Below, piece after piece: positions 50,856 through 60,598 of a stretch of DNA of 64,000 nt. Where the stretch lies: the NCBI GenBank assembly GCA_964511625.1, contig CAZEJG010000002.1, forward strand, positions 174,797-238,796, in the 5' to 3' direction. The DNA is from Pseudohoeflea sp964511625 (GTDB lineage Bacteria > Pseudomonadota > Alphaproteobacteria > Rhizobiales > Rhizobiaceae). The translations under genes were made by a program, and so were the position numbers. Numbering within the stretch: position 1 is the stretch's first letter; every line of letters starts with the position of its first letter. The notes under the pieces are model-generated. The model was not told the origin of the DNA. It saw only the letters and a program-made list of their open reading frames with translations, and searched no databases.

Positions 50856-51203
50856 TTAGTCTCGGGATTTTCGAACGACCGTCACAATCCTGGTGATTGG
50901 CACATCAGCCGGGCTCTTAGCCTCTCGCCAAGATCGCACGATGTCGTTCACAGTGCTGGCCTCAGCCGCTCGAGCTTCCTCGCGGGTCAAGCCGTAGTCA
51001 CGCATCCAGGTCTCATAGAGTGTCATCTTGTGCCTGACATGGTTGGTGACGACGATGCCAACGGCTTTGCCGATGCTCGCATCGGTCCACGGTCGTCGTG
51101 CTACTGCGTAGATAATTGCCCTGCGATGGCTTGGCGGGCATCCGGGGTAGTGCTTCGCCATGAATTTCCGGATCGTCGATCGCTTGAAACTCACTGTGCC
51201 CAT
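50856..51203 (-). CDS. DUF2293-like protein
   Basis: 115 residues from the ATG at 51203 (GAGG about 7 nt upstream). The pattern HYPGCPPSHRRAIIYAV, ...IVVTNHVRHKMTLYETWM, ...EEARAA resembles DUF2293 proteins, short conserved alphaproteobacterial proteins of unknown role. Intact-looking; monocistronic. Confidence 0.6.
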   Translation of the reverse strand: MGTVSFKRSTIRKFMAKHYPGCPPSHRRAIIYAVARRPWTDASIGKAVGIVVTNHVRHKMTLYETWMRDYGLTREEARAAEASTVNDIVRSWREAKSPADVPITRIVTVVRKSRD

Positions 51204-51442
51204 CAAGTCGCCTCTCTATCTTCCTAGTGTGCTCAGATTGCTTGTGCGAGTTCAGTGTTCACTTAACTCTTTGTTATGATTCGATTTTATCCTGTATCGA
51301 TGCACTTTCTCAGGGTATTGGCAACGCTCGAGGGACCCGCCGGTCAAGCCTTTCCCCGCGGGGACGCAGCCATTCCTGGGCGGCGGGGAGGCAGGATGTG
51401 CAGACCGTCCCCGAAGCCCGATTTCGCTAAATCTGGAATTCG

Positions 51443-51844
51443 CTATTTCCCGAAAATCGCATTGAGCGAATTCCGTGCCCTGGTCGTCAGGCGCGGATCG
51501 GAGTGGTCGCTCGCCTGCCGGAGCGCCTCGAGCCAATCCCGCTCGTTCTCGGTGACCACGGCGCCGAAGATGCGGTCGATCGCCGACGCGGTGGTCGGAC
51601 TTTCGAGCTGCTCGAGCGCCATCCTGAACAGAAGGGCCGGGTCGCATTCCAGGGCGGCGGCGAGAGACGGAACGCGATCAAGCGGGAGCTTGGAGGCTCC
51701 GGTCTTGATCATCGTTAGCATATTGGGGGTGTTGAAGCCTGCTTCCTGGGCGATCTGCACCTGAAGCTTCCGGTGCCGGAGTTCGAGCACGCGTTTCGTC
51801 ACAAATCGCGCAAGGCGGGTGTTCTCATAGCGCTTAGCTGCCAT
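51443..51844 (-). CDS. HTH (XRE-like) transcriptional regulator
   Basis: 133 residues from the ATG at 51844, with GGAG 6 nt upstream. Residues ~22-70 form a lambda-repressor-like helix-turn-helix (KLQVQIAQEAGFNTPNMLTMIKTG, then LPLDRVPSLAAALE). The C-terminal part is helical. It may be an element-borne or chromosomal regulator; it lies just before the che operon's last gene, on the same strand. No target known. Confidence 0.7.
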   Translation of the reverse strand: MAAKRYENTRLARFVTKRVLELRHRKLQVQIAQEAGFNTPNMLTMIKTGASKLPLDRVPSLAAALECDPALLFRMALEQLESPTTASAIDRIFGAVVTENERDWLEALRQASDHSDPRLTTRARNSLNAIFGK

Positions 51845-51948
51845 CAATGTCTCCATAGCTCTCTGCAGCGAACGCGCTGCAGAGTTGTCTATAGCGACGG
51901 CTTGATGGGGATGATTGGAGGGATGTTGGGAAGAACGCGAAACAATGT

Positions 51949-53574
51949 CTACGCGGCGCGCGAGGTTAAATCCATGAAGGAATCGTGGACGTCGCGTTCC
52001 TCCTGCATGGTGTAGCCTTGTCTCAACACATCCCAATATGGGGAGGCCGGAACAGAGCCGCAGGCTCCGCTATGCGACATATGCGAGATGACCTCGTTTA
52101 GGTCAGACACGAGCCGACCCTGAACGGCGAGGGCGGCGCGGGTCGCCTCAGCGCTTTCGCCCACCGATATCCCTATAGTGGTAATCCGAATGCTCACCGC
52201 GCGCATCTGCTTCTCGATGGAATGAGCGTCGGTTAAAGCTTGTTGAGTTTTGTCAATGATCGCGTTCAAACCTGAACTGGAGCCAATCCTGCTCGCACTA
52301 AACGCAATTGTCGCCAACCGTCCGACTTCATCTAGAATTGGGATCACCCGGCTCGATTGGGTCATCATTTCCATAAAAAGGGAGCGCAATTGTGAAGCGA
52401 TTGTGGAAAGCGCGTGTCCTTCGCTGCCTAGTTTTGAACAGGCTATCGCTGTGTTGAAGCTTACCAGTCGCATCGCGAACTCCAGCGATCTGACCGTTTC
52501 GGTGTTCGACTGAAGTAAGTTAATTCGATCCCCAATGACGCCGGCTAGCGCCGCTACAGCCTGCCGCTGGGCATCCAGCGTGTTCAAGGTCTTGAAAATT
52601 GCGCCAATACTGGTGCCCAGCTCCGCAATCCCGGAGCCGCGGTCCGTATCGACCAGACCTCCGCGAGCCGTATCAAATTGACTTGCCAGCTTGTTCGACA
52701 AGGCTAGGATAGAGCTCCGCACGTTTGATGCATCAAGCGAGAGATTGGTTTTGGCTGCGTCGAGTTGGGTCGCGGCTAGTGCCATTACATATTCCCGAAT
52801 GTGTTCGGGTGCCCGAATGATAGCGTCGACGGCGTGCTCGATACGCTGTCGGGCATTATCCCCCGCCTGCTGTGACAGCATAATGTCGACTAGATCGCTG
52901 CTTGCTTCGCGGCTGATCGATGTTACCTGGTCAAGGCTCTGACGGTAGCTTGCGCGCGCACGTTGGAATTGCGTGAGTGCTGAACTTAGATCACCGGACG
53001 TGCATTCCACTTCATTCTCGATTGCGGAGGCTATCTCGCGATGTCTTTCAACAAGCTGAAGGATATGTTGATGAAGTTCACGTTGCTCGGAGGTCAGCAC
53101 CGCAGTGACCGCGATGGCCTCAGCGGCAATCGCAAAAGCTTCATCGGCGAACACCTTTACTTCAACGCTTGATGCATTCGTGATCTGTGCTGCAGCAATT
53201 CGCGCGTTCATCGCTACCGCTCTGATCATGGCAACGGCATTGGCGAGTTCAGAGAGTGGCTCGGCCAGATTGCTTATCTCACTTGCAACATCGGCGACCC
53301 AAGTATTCTGTTCTTCGATAGAACCGCGGAGCGCTGAAACCTCGATACGAAGTGTTTCAACAGTGTTGTCGATGGCCTCGAGAAAGTCGTCCTTCGTCGC
53401 CGCGATGTAGTCGTTGGCAGCGGTTTCGGTGTCGGTCATCAAACTGATCGCCTGTTCTAGTTTGGAGCCCACCTGGACGAAGCCCTTCTCGATATCTTTG
53501 GCGATGGAAAGGAGCCGATCGCACAACATCTTATCATCTCGGCTTGCTAGCTCAGGCCGCTCCACGGCAATCAT
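51949..53574 (-). CDS. soluble, degenerate MCP-like chemotaxis protein
   Basis: 541 residues with no membrane helix, almost wholly helical. Two stretches resemble the MCP hairpin tip: AVAMNARIAAAQI at ~119-131 and FAMRLVSFNTAIACSKLGSEG at ~376-396, the second aligning with LLALNAAVEAARAGEHG of true receptors but with the EAARAGE core changed. The arrangement looks like two signalling hairpins in tandem. The start overlaps the cheB stop by 4 nt, so it is the last gene of the che operon. It could be a cytoplasmic adaptor or kinase-control protein (inference). Confidence 0.65.
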   Translation of the reverse strand: MIAVERPELASRDDKMLCDRLLSIAKDIEKGFVQVGSKLEQAISLMTDTETAANDYIAATKDDFLEAIDNTVETLRIEVSALRGSIEEQNTWVADVASEISNLAEPLSELANAVAMIRAVAMNARIAAAQITNASSVEVKVFADEAFAIAAEAIAVTAVLTSEQRELHQHILQLVERHREIASAIENEVECTSGDLSSALTQFQRARASYRQSLDQVTSISREASSDLVDIMLSQQAGDNARQRIEHAVDAIIRAPEHIREYVMALAATQLDAAKTNLSLDASNVRSSILALSNKLASQFDTARGGLVDTDRGSGIAELGTSIGAIFKTLNTLDAQRQAVAALAGVIGDRINLLQSNTETVRSLEFAMRLVSFNTAIACSKLGSEGHALSTIASQLRSLFMEMMTQSSRVIPILDEVGRLATIAFSASRIGSSSGLNAIIDKTQQALTDAHSIEKQMRAVSIRITTIGISVGESAEATRAALAVQGRLVSDLNEVISHMSHSGACGSVPASPYWDVLRQGYTMQEERDVHDSFMDLTSRAA

Positions 53575-54725
53575 GCTATTTCTCTCCCGCCGGAATGCGA
53601 CGAAGATGCGATCAAAGCGTCGGCGATCTTGCCGAGCGGTAACACGCGCTGAGCGGCTCCCCGCTCGATAGCTTCTCTTGGCATCCCGAATACGATCGAA
53701 GTTGCCTCATCTTGGGCAATGGTCGCTCCACCCATCGTGTGAATTTCCAAAAGGCCCCGCGCGCCGTCATCGCCCATTCCGGTCAATAGTGCTGCCACGA
53801 GGTTCGGTCCGGCCGTTTGCGCGGCGGATCTGAAAAGGACGTCAACTGATGGGCGATGACGGCAGACGTGCTGACCATCGATTACGCGCAAGCTGTAGCG
53901 ATTTCCGGAGCGTTTAAGGAGCATGTGCCGGTTTCCCGGTGCGATGAACACTTCGCCCCTTCGAACGACATCACCGTCACGGGCCTCTGAGACGCGCATT
54001 GCGCAAAGACCGTCTAGTCGTCTTGCAAATGCAGCGGTGAAATTCTCTGGCATATGCTGAACGACTAGAACCCCCGGGGAGCCGGCGGGCAAAGCAGTTA
54101 GGATTTCCGCCAAGGCTTCAGTGCCCCCTGTCGATGAGCCTAAACAGATAACCGGTTCTGTGAGCGGGATCCCAGCCTTCACTTGTGCAATCCGCGAAGG
54201 AGACAACGGGGGGATAATTACGTCGGCTAGAAGCTTCGCCTCAACAGGGCGACTTACCAGCTGTTTAACGGGGGGGGGCAGTCGACCAGACGCTTTTGGT
54301 ATTCGGGCCTGCGATGCGGCCTTCGCCACATCTCGGATCAGCATAGCAGACTCATTCAAAAAAGCAGCTGTATCCACCCTCGGTTTGGTGATGACGTCTA
54401 CTGCCCCGATAGCAAATGCCTGCATAAGCTCGTCCGAACCTTCGCCGGTCAGGCCCGAGCAGATAACTACCGGGATGGGGTGCTGCGCCATGAGTTTGCG
54501 CAGAAAGGTCAGCCCGTCCATCTTCGGCATCTCTATGTCGAGGAAGATGACGTCGGGCACGCTCTGACGAATCTTTTCTGCTGCGGAGTAAGGGTCGGCT
54601 GCGGTTCCCATGACTTCAATGTCGCGGTCTCCGGCCAGGATATTGGCGAGCGTGGTGCGGACTGCTGCTGAGTCATCCACTACGAGGACGCGAACTTTTC
54701 CAATTCCTGTTTTGACGGTTGGCAT
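53571..54725 (-). CDS. cheB: chemotaxis protein-glutamate methylesterase/deamidase
   Basis: Receiver domain with the phospho-acceptor in IFLDIEMPKMDG (about residue 63), a linker, and a methylesterase domain with the Ser-His-Asp triad in GSSTGG, VVQHMPENFT and GMGDDGARGL. 384 residues. It removes receptor methyl groups after phosphorylation by CheA, opposing CheR. It follows cheR by 2 nt and overlaps the next gene by 4 nt. Confidence 0.96.
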   Translation of the reverse strand: MPTVKTGIGKVRVLVVDDSAAVRTTLANILAGDRDIEVMGTAADPYSAAEKIRQSVPDVIFLDIEMPKMDGLTFLRKLMAQHPIPVVICSGLTGEGSDELMQAFAIGAVDVITKPRVDTAAFLNESAMLIRDVAKAASQARIPKASGRLPPPVKQLVSRPVEAKLLADVIIPPLSPSRIAQVKAGIPLTEPVICLGSSTGGTEALAEILTALPAGSPGVLVVQHMPENFTAAFARRLDGLCAMRVSEARDGDVVRRGEVFIAPGNRHMLLKRSGNRYSLRVIDGQHVCRHRPSVDVLFRSAAQTAGPNLVAALLTGMGDDGARGLLEIHTMGGATIAQDEATSIVFGMPREAIERGAAQRVLPLGKIADALIASSSHSGGREIA

Positions 54726-54727
54726 GA

Positions 54728-55597
54728 TCAGACTTTCTGAAAAATGGCCGGCCCGATCTGATGAAGGCGACCATCGTTGACAACCATGGATTCGGAATGG
54801 CCGACAATGAGGTAACCGTGTCGGCGGATGTGGGAAACGAGCCTTGAAATCACCGCCTCTTGATCATCTTTATCGAAATAAATCAGCACATTGCGCAGAA
54901 AGATCACGTCGACATCACGATCGTAAGGGTAGTCTCGGTCCATGAGGTTGAGACGCTCAAATCGCGCGCGGCGTCGCAACTCGGGCACTATGCGGACCTG
55001 CTGTCGGTGCTGACTAGAGGCGCGACCCCAGAGAAGATAGCGTCCCGCAAGCCGCTCTGGCACCGGTTCGACAGCTTCTGCCGGGTAGATTGCCTGTCGT
55101 GCTTTAGCAAGGACAGCGGTGGAAATATCAGTGCCCAGAAGGGAGTAGGTAAAATCCGCGCCGTGGCTAAGTAGCTCTTCCAGCACCATTGCTATCGACC
55201 AGACTTCCGCACCGTTGGAACTAGCCGCGCTCCAAATCTTGATGAGCGGCGAATTTTCCTGACGCGCCTTGATAATCTCGCGGACAAGTTGATCGGCGAG
55301 AAGGTCAAGATGGTCGCGCTCACGGAAAAAGTCGGTCTTGTTGGTGGTGATCGCATCTATGATATGAACGAGTTCGTCGTCGAGGCCGCCTTCATCAAAG
55401 ACAAATGCGCAATAGTCCTCGAAATTATCCATCCCGATCGACACGTATCGTTTGCGCAAACGGCTTTCGACCATAAGCTTTTTTTGTGACGGCAGCTTTA
55501 TGCCGACCGTCGCCCCTATCAAATCGGATATCCGCTCGAAGCCAATGCCGGTCCTTGGTGCGTGAGTCTGTTTACTCGCGGCTTGCGTCATGGTCAT
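54728..55597 (-). CDS. cheR: chemotaxis protein-glutamate methyltransferase
   Basis: CheR methylates receptor glutamates with SAM. The N-terminal helical domain (RLRKRYVSIGMDNFEDY) and the SAM domain (IWSAASSNGAEVWSIAM, then SLLGTDIST and VIFLRNVLIYFD) are typical. Two adjacent ATGs (55597, 55591) are possible; open codons further upstream to 55729 overlap cheW and are not conserved. It lies 11 nt after cheW. Confidence 0.95.
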   Translation of the reverse strand: MTMTQAASKQTHAPRTGIGFERISDLIGATVGIKLPSQKKLMVESRLRKRYVSIGMDNFEDYCAFVFDEGGLDDELVHIIDAITTNKTDFFRERDHLDLLADQLVREIIKARQENSPLIKIWSAASSNGAEVWSIAMVLEELLSHGADFTYSLLGTDISTAVLAKARQAIYPAEAVEPVPERLAGRYLLWGRASSQHRQQVRIVPELRRRARFERLNLMDRDYPYDRDVDVIFLRNVLIYFDKDDQEAVISRLVSHIRRHGYLIVGHSESMVVNDGRLHQIGPAIFQKV

Positions 55598-55608
55598 TTC
55601 CGATTTGA

Positions 55609-56073
55609 TTATGCCGTCTCGCCAGTGAGGTGACTGACGTCGAACCCGGCAAATAGGCGTTCCACGTTCAGGACGGTGACGAATGCGCCCTGGCGCCGAC
55701 CTATCCCTTCGATGGCCCCCTCGTTCCAATCACCGCTGTAAGCAGGTGGTGCTTCTAGTATCTCATCGTCGAGTTGCGTCACCTCAAGCACGCGATCTGT
55801 CTTAAGGCCGATCGCTCGATCAATGCCGCCTCCGCGTGCGTCTATGACAATAATTCTGGTCTGAGCTGTGTCGCTTCCTGCTGGCATTTCCAGCAGCAGC
55901 CGCAGGTCGATCACAGGCACGCTCTTGCCTCGCACGTCGATCATTCCAAGAAGTTCAGACGGCGCACGGGGAAGACTGGCTATGGGAGTGAGATCGAGAA
56001 TCTCACGCACGTGATGCACCGGGGCGGCGAACAAATTCTCCGCCACCCCGAACGTTACATACTGAACGGCCAT
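55609..56073 (-). CDS. cheW: chemotaxis coupling protein CheW (second copy)
   Basis: 154 residues, beta-rich CheW/SH3-like fold: VREILDLTPIASLPRAP, LGMIDVRGKSVPVIDLR. It links receptors to CheA. This operon has two CheW genes flanking the mcp gene. Confidence 0.95.
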   Translation of the reverse strand: MAVQYVTFGVAENLFAAPVHHVREILDLTPIASLPRAPSELLGMIDVRGKSVPVIDLRLLLEMPAGSDTAQTRIIVIDARGGGIDRAIGLKTDRVLEVTQLDDEILEAPPAYSGDWNEGAIEGIGRRQGAFVTVLNVERLFAGFDVSHLTGETA

Positions 56074-56086
56074 GCAATCTCTCCGC

Positions 56087-57769
56087 TTAGGCTACGTGCT
56101 TGCGGGTAAATTCAGCGTCGAGAGGATCGCCATCGTTGCCCATGTCGATATCGAAGCCCCCCTGTCTAGCGGCGGGGCGCGTCGCCATCGTGCGCAGCTT
56201 CTTCTCAGTCGATGCGTTGATGCGCGTTGCAGCCTTGCGCTCCGGAATAGCGGCTGCCTTGCCAGCCGACGCCCGATCGCCGGCAAGCTTGAAGTAGCTC
56301 ACTGCAGCGGCGAGTTGCTCGGCCTGACTTGCCAGCTCCTCCGCGGTGGAGGACATCTCCTCCGCTGCCGCAGTGTTCTGCTGGGTGACCTTGTCAAGCT
56401 GCTGGATTGCAGTGTTGATCTGACCTGCGCCGGCGGTCTGCTCGCGGCTTGCTGCCGAGATTTCCTCAACTAGCTGGGCAGTTCTCTGGATGTCCGGGAC
56501 AAGCTTCGTCAGCATCTCGCCTGCTTCCTGAGCCGTCTTCAAGGTATTGCCAGACAGGCCGGAAATTTCTGTCGCTGCTGCCTGGCTGCGTTCGGCGAGC
56601 TTACGGACCTCCGAAGCCACCACCGCAAAACCACGACCGTGCTCACCTGCCCGGGCCGCCTCGACGGCAGCATTGAGGGCAAGAAGGTCTGTCTGCCGTG
56701 CGATCTCTTGGACCACCATGATCTTTTCCGCGATCGTTTGCATTGCCGACACCGCACCAGCTACAGCCTCGCCGCTGGCGATTGCGTCAGAGGCCGATTG
56801 TTTCGCGATGGATTCCGTTTGCGAAGCATTGTCGGCGTTCTGCTTGATATTGGAAGTCATCTGTTCCATGGACGCTGATGCTTCCTCTGTTGAGGAGGCT
56901 TGCTCAGTCGCGCCCTGCGAGAGCTGTTCAGCCGTGGCGGACATTTCTTCAGATCCGGAAGCGACGTTGCGGGCAGCACTCGTGACGTCGCCCACGACTT
57001 CGCGAAGCTTTTCGACCATGCGGTTGACGGTGTTCAGCACGTCACTGATTTCATCGTTGGTCGTGATAGCGGCCGTCTTGCTAAGGTCTCCATCGGCGAC
57101 GCTCTCGGCGATAGCCTGAGCGCTTCTGAGGCCGCGCGAGATCGAAGTCACGATCCAGAGGGCTGCGCCGATGGCAATGAGTGAGGAGGCGACCAGGATC
57201 GAGATAACCAGTGTCTTTGCAAAGTCGTAGAGGCTTGCGTTGGTCGCAGCCGCTTCGGCAAGTTGATCAGTGTTCAGATTGATCACCGACTGTAGTGCGC
57301 TCTGTGCTTTTTCCCGCGCGGCTGACGCTTCTTTAGAAGCGATACGATAGGCTTCCTCATTCGAGTTGAGATTTGCTAGCCGTTGAATTTCGGTGTTTTT
57401 CGGCAGGTAATCCTGAAAACTCCGCTCAAATTCCGCTAGCAGGGCCCGCCCCTTCTCTGAAGAAGCGTCCTTCAACTTCTGAGAGTTGGCGGTGATAAGA
57501 TCGACTTCATTTTTCATATCTTGTGTGACGCTTCGCATCTCCGACGCATCGGTGGCAGCGATGATTTTGTATTCGCCCCGTCCAAGACGAGCAATTTCAA
57601 GGTTTATGTCGGACGCGAGACCGATCCGCACAACATTCTGTTCGGTGGCCGCCTTGAAGGACGCGTCGAGTGCGCCCAGGTTGTTGATGGCTACCAGCAT
57701 TCCTGCCGCAGACATCGCGATGACGACAAGGAAGGTCACAGCGAGCTTGGTTTTAATGGTAATACGCAT
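56087..57769 (-). CDS. methyl-accepting chemotaxis protein
   Basis: 560 residues. Two membrane helices (about 7-30 and ~190-215) bracket a ~160-residue helical periplasmic domain of the four-helix-bundle type; a HAMP follows (ISRGLRSAQAIAESVADGDLSK), then a long signalling hairpin with the conserved tip LLALNAAVEAARAGEHGRGFAVVA. The C-terminal tail is Lys/Arg/Ala-rich and lacks an NWETF-like CheR tether. The start at 57769 (MRITIKTKLAVTF) is preferred over 57868, which would overlap cheW. The ligand is unknown. Confidence 0.94.
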   Translation of the reverse strand: MRITIKTKLAVTFLVVIAMSAAGMLVAINNLGALDASFKAATEQNVVRIGLASDINLEIARLGRGEYKIIAATDASEMRSVTQDMKNEVDLITANSQKLKDASSEKGRALLAEFERSFQDYLPKNTEIQRLANLNSNEEAYRIASKEASAAREKAQSALQSVINLNTDQLAEAAATNASLYDFAKTLVISILVASSLIAIGAALWIVTSISRGLRSAQAIAESVADGDLSKTAAITTNDEISDVLNTVNRMVEKLREVVGDVTSAARNVASGSEEMSATAEQLSQGATEQASSTEEASASMEQMTSNIKQNADNASQTESIAKQSASDAIASGEAVAGAVSAMQTIAEKIMVVQEIARQTDLLALNAAVEAARAGEHGRGFAVVASEVRKLAERSQAAATEISGLSGNTLKTAQEAGEMLTKLVPDIQRTAQLVEEISAASREQTAGAGQINTAIQQLDKVTQQNTAAAEEMSSTAEELASQAEQLAAAVSYFKLAGDRASAGKAAAIPERKAATRINASTEKKLRTMATRPAARQGGFDIDMGNDGDPLDAEFTRKHVA

Positions 57770-57788
57770 TGAAGGCGCCTTTTCGCTA

Positions 57789-58268
57789 TTATTCAGCAGC
57801 GGCTTGCCAGCCGCATTCGATCTGAAAGATGGTTCTAAGTTCAGGGAGGATGACGAACCCGCCATCATATTGTCCGATGTTGCGGATGAATTCGGGTGAC
57901 CACTTCATGCCGACAGGAGGGACGTTATCTAATGATCCACGAGGCAGGTCGGTCACATGGTTGACCTTGTCCGCCAAGATGCCGGCCATGACCGTCTCGC
58001 CGTCGAGATCGAACTCGATTACTATGATGCGTGTATCCTCGTCAGCCGGTGGGCGGGCCATGCCGAAGACAACACGAAGATCGGCTAGCGGCACAATCAT
58101 GCCGCGGACATTGATAAGGCCGGAAACGAATTCGGGAGCGTGAGGAACGCGAGTCACATGAACAGGATCGAGGATTTCCCTGACAAGATCTGCCTCTAGC
58201 GCAAATGTTTCGCCTTGCAATTTGAAGGTCACGACAGTGACGTAGTCGCCCTCGTTTTCAGGTTTCAT
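57789..58268 (-). CDS. cheW: chemotaxis coupling protein CheW (first copy)
   Basis: 159 residues with the CheW fold (VVTFKLQGETFALEADLVREIL, SGLINVRGMIVPLADLR). It overlaps cheA by 4 nt (58265-58268) and lies 19 nt before the mcp gene. The two CheW copies are clearly divergent, so one may specialise for the soluble MCP-like protein (inference). Confidence 0.95.
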   Translation of the reverse strand: MKPENEGDYVTVVTFKLQGETFALEADLVREILDPVHVTRVPHAPEFVSGLINVRGMIVPLADLRVVFGMARPPADEDTRIIVIEFDLDGETVMAGILADKVNHVTDLPRGSLDNVPPVGMKWSPEFIRNIGQYDGGFVILPELRTIFQIECGWQAAAE

Positions 58269-60205
58269 GCCGCTCTCCCCATTTTTGATGCACGGCCCTG
58301 TATTTCCTTGCCCTGCCCGTATTCGACGAGATTAATGACATCTAAAATGAGGGCCACGTTGCCATCGCCGAGAATTGTCGCCCCCGAGAATGATTTCAGA
58401 GCTGAATGGAGGCGAGACAGTTGCTTGATGACGGTCTGATTGTTGCCAATGATCTGATCGACAACCAAGCCGACGGAAGTCGAGCCGGAGGTGACCACCA
58501 CCACTTTCTGGAAGGGCTCCATGGGCGTGTCGACAGCGAAGAGGTCTCGCAAACGTAGAAACGGAACGAGTTCGCCGCGGATATTCAAGAAGCTGCGTCC
58601 TTCGTTTGCGGCTTCTTCCAGCGGCAACTCGATGCATTCCTCAACTGCCGCCAACGGGATTGTGTAGCAATCACTGCCGACACGGACGAGGAGCCCGTCG
58701 ATTATGGCGAGCGTGAGCGGTAGTCTAAGGGTTATGGTCGTGCCGTGGCTTGGCTCGCTTTCCACCTCAATGGAGCCGCGCAGTGCCTCGATAGTGCGTT
58801 TCACGACATCCATGCCCACGCCGCGACCTGACAAGGAACTGATCTCACTGGCAGTCGAGAAGCCTGGCTGGAAGATCATGTGTTCGAGATCGTGCTCTGA
58901 TACAGCCTGGTCAGCTGTGATCAGCCCTGCCTCGAGGGCACGGCTTCGGATCCGCGATAAATCGAGCCCGGCTCCATCATCCGAGATCGAGATCGCCACT
59001 TCAGCGCCTCGATGCGTCGCCGCCAGTCGAATGACGCCTTCTGCAGGCTTGCTGTTCTCCTGCCGTATAGACGCGCTTTCAATGCCGTGATCGATCGAGT
59101 TGCGAATGAGGTGCACGAGGGGGTCGGCGAGTTGTTCGACGACGGTCTTGTCGAGTTCGGTATCCTCGCCCTCGGTGACGAAGCTAATGGGCTTGTCGAG
59201 TTCGACGGAGAGGTCGTGAACCAGTCGGCGGAAACGACTGAACAGGTTGCCAACAGGCACCATGCGGGTCGCCATCGTTGTGTCGCGCAATCCCGATACG
59301 AGCCGCTCTATCTCCTCCGCGATCAACGCCAGCGCCGGTTCATTTCGCGATACTGCAAGCTGATTAAGTCGAGCTTGGGCGATGACAAGCTCGCCGACGC
59401 GATCCATTAATTCATCGAGACGTTCCGCGGAGACACGGAGTGTAGCGCGTGTATCCCGCGGATTTCTTTCCTGAGCGGCAGCCGCCCTCGCAGTTATCTC
59501 TCCGGACGCGATCGTTCCTATTGATTCCGCAGGTGTCGCTTCGTCTTTGAGCCGCTCGATCGACAACTCTGTGCCATCCCGAGCGAACATGAAGACATCT
59601 TCGATGATGTGCAACGGAACGTCTGCCAGCAAAACGACATCCCAGGAAATATAGAGCGAAATGGGATCCATCGCCTCAAGTTGGGGCAAAGCATCAGTTT
59701 CGGCTCGAACTTCGCAGTCTCCCAGCGAGCGAAGCTCATCGATGAGAAGCAAAGGATCTGAGCCGAGAGCCAGAGCGTCCGCCGGCAACTTGAAGCGAAT
59801 GTGCCAACCGATTCTCGAGGCGAACGGAGCGGGTTCGCGATGGATCGCGGCACGAAGTTTTTCTAGTATGTGATCACCGCCTGATGTGGCAGCGGAAGGA
59901 TCTTGTATCAGCAATTTGATGTGGTCGACCGCTACAAGAGCAGTAGCGATCAATTCTCCCGAAGCTGCAGCGCGGCCTTTCCGGACGTCGTCAAAAGCTG
60001 TCTCGAAGCCATGGACGAACTTCGACATTGCTTCGAAGCCGAACATTGCGCCGGAGCCCTTGAGGGTGTGCATTGCCCGGAAAGACAACGCAACTAGATC
60101 GGCGTCGCCAGGACTTTTCTCAAGATCAAGGAGTGCCTGCTCAAGAGTTTCGAGAAGTTCTTCCGCTTCGGTTCGGAAGGTCGCGATCGGATCATTCGCA
60201 TTCAT
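58265..60205 (-). CDS. cheA: chemotaxis histidine kinase
   Basis: CheA phosphorylates CheY and CheB. Domains in order: HPt with AMHTLKGSGAM (His ~46), a linker/P2-like region, dimerisation (~260-320: SAERLDELMDRVGELVIAQ), HATPase with the N box LIRNSIDHGIE and GDDGAGL-like ISDDGAGLD, and C-terminal CheW-like domain. 646 residues. It overlaps cheW and cheY by 4 nt each, showing tight coupling. Confidence 0.96.
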   Translation of the reverse strand: MNANDPIATFRTEAEELLETLEQALLDLEKSPGDADLVALSFRAMHTLKGSGAMFGFEAMSKFVHGFETAFDDVRKGRAAASGELIATALVAVDHIKLLIQDPSAATSGGDHILEKLRAAIHREPAPFASRIGWHIRFKLPADALALGSDPLLLIDELRSLGDCEVRAETDALPQLEAMDPISLYISWDVVLLADVPLHIIEDVFMFARDGTELSIERLKDEATPAESIGTIASGEITARAAAAQERNPRDTRATLRVSAERLDELMDRVGELVIAQARLNQLAVSRNEPALALIAEEIERLVSGLRDTTMATRMVPVGNLFSRFRRLVHDLSVELDKPISFVTEGEDTELDKTVVEQLADPLVHLIRNSIDHGIESASIRQENSKPAEGVIRLAATHRGAEVAISISDDGAGLDLSRIRSRALEAGLITADQAVSEHDLEHMIFQPGFSTASEISSLSGRGVGMDVVKRTIEALRGSIEVESEPSHGTTITLRLPLTLAIIDGLLVRVGSDCYTIPLAAVEECIELPLEEAANEGRSFLNIRGELVPFLRLRDLFAVDTPMEPFQKVVVVTSGSTSVGLVVDQIIGNNQTVIKQLSRLHSALKSFSGATILGDGNVALILDVINLVEYGQGKEIQGRASKMGRAA

Positions 60206-60567
60206 GCGCCGACGACCTTGCGAACTACGCCCACAAGCTGATCTGCCTTAAACGGCTTCATCATCCAGCCGGTGGCGCCAGCCTCTTTCGCCTGGCTCTT
60301 CATGAATGTGTCAGATTCAGTCGAAAGGAAGATAATAGGGACGCCGGTGCTTTTCGGAGTTTGCCGAAACTTCCGGATGAAAGTCAGACCATCCATGACT
60401 GGCATGTTAAGGTCGGTTACGATCCCGTTGATAGGGGTGCTCGCCGCCTTGTTCAGGGCCTCCTGCCCGTCGCCTGCTTCGACAGAGTTGTAGCCGGCCT
60501 GCCTTAGAGCAAGACTGACCATTTGCCGGACCGACGCGGAGTCGTCCACAATCATGATGGTTTTCAT
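60202..60567 (-). CDS. cheY: chemotaxis response regulator CheY
   Basis: Single-domain receiver, 121 residues: VDDSASVRQM, phospho-acceptor Asp in GIVTDLNMPVMDG (about residue 52), and the late Lys in MMKPFKADQL. It signals to the flagellar motor or another output. It overlaps cheA by 4 nt and is preceded by the STAS gene (31 nt). Confidence 0.95.
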   Translation of the reverse strand: MKTIMIVDDSASVRQMVSLALRQAGYNSVEAGDGQEALNKAASTPINGIVTDLNMPVMDGLTFIRKFRQTPKSTGVPIIFLSTESDTFMKSQAKEAGATGWMMKPFKADQLVGVVRKVVGA

Positions 60568-60598
60568 TGATGGTGCCTAAAATATAGAACGTCTCGTG

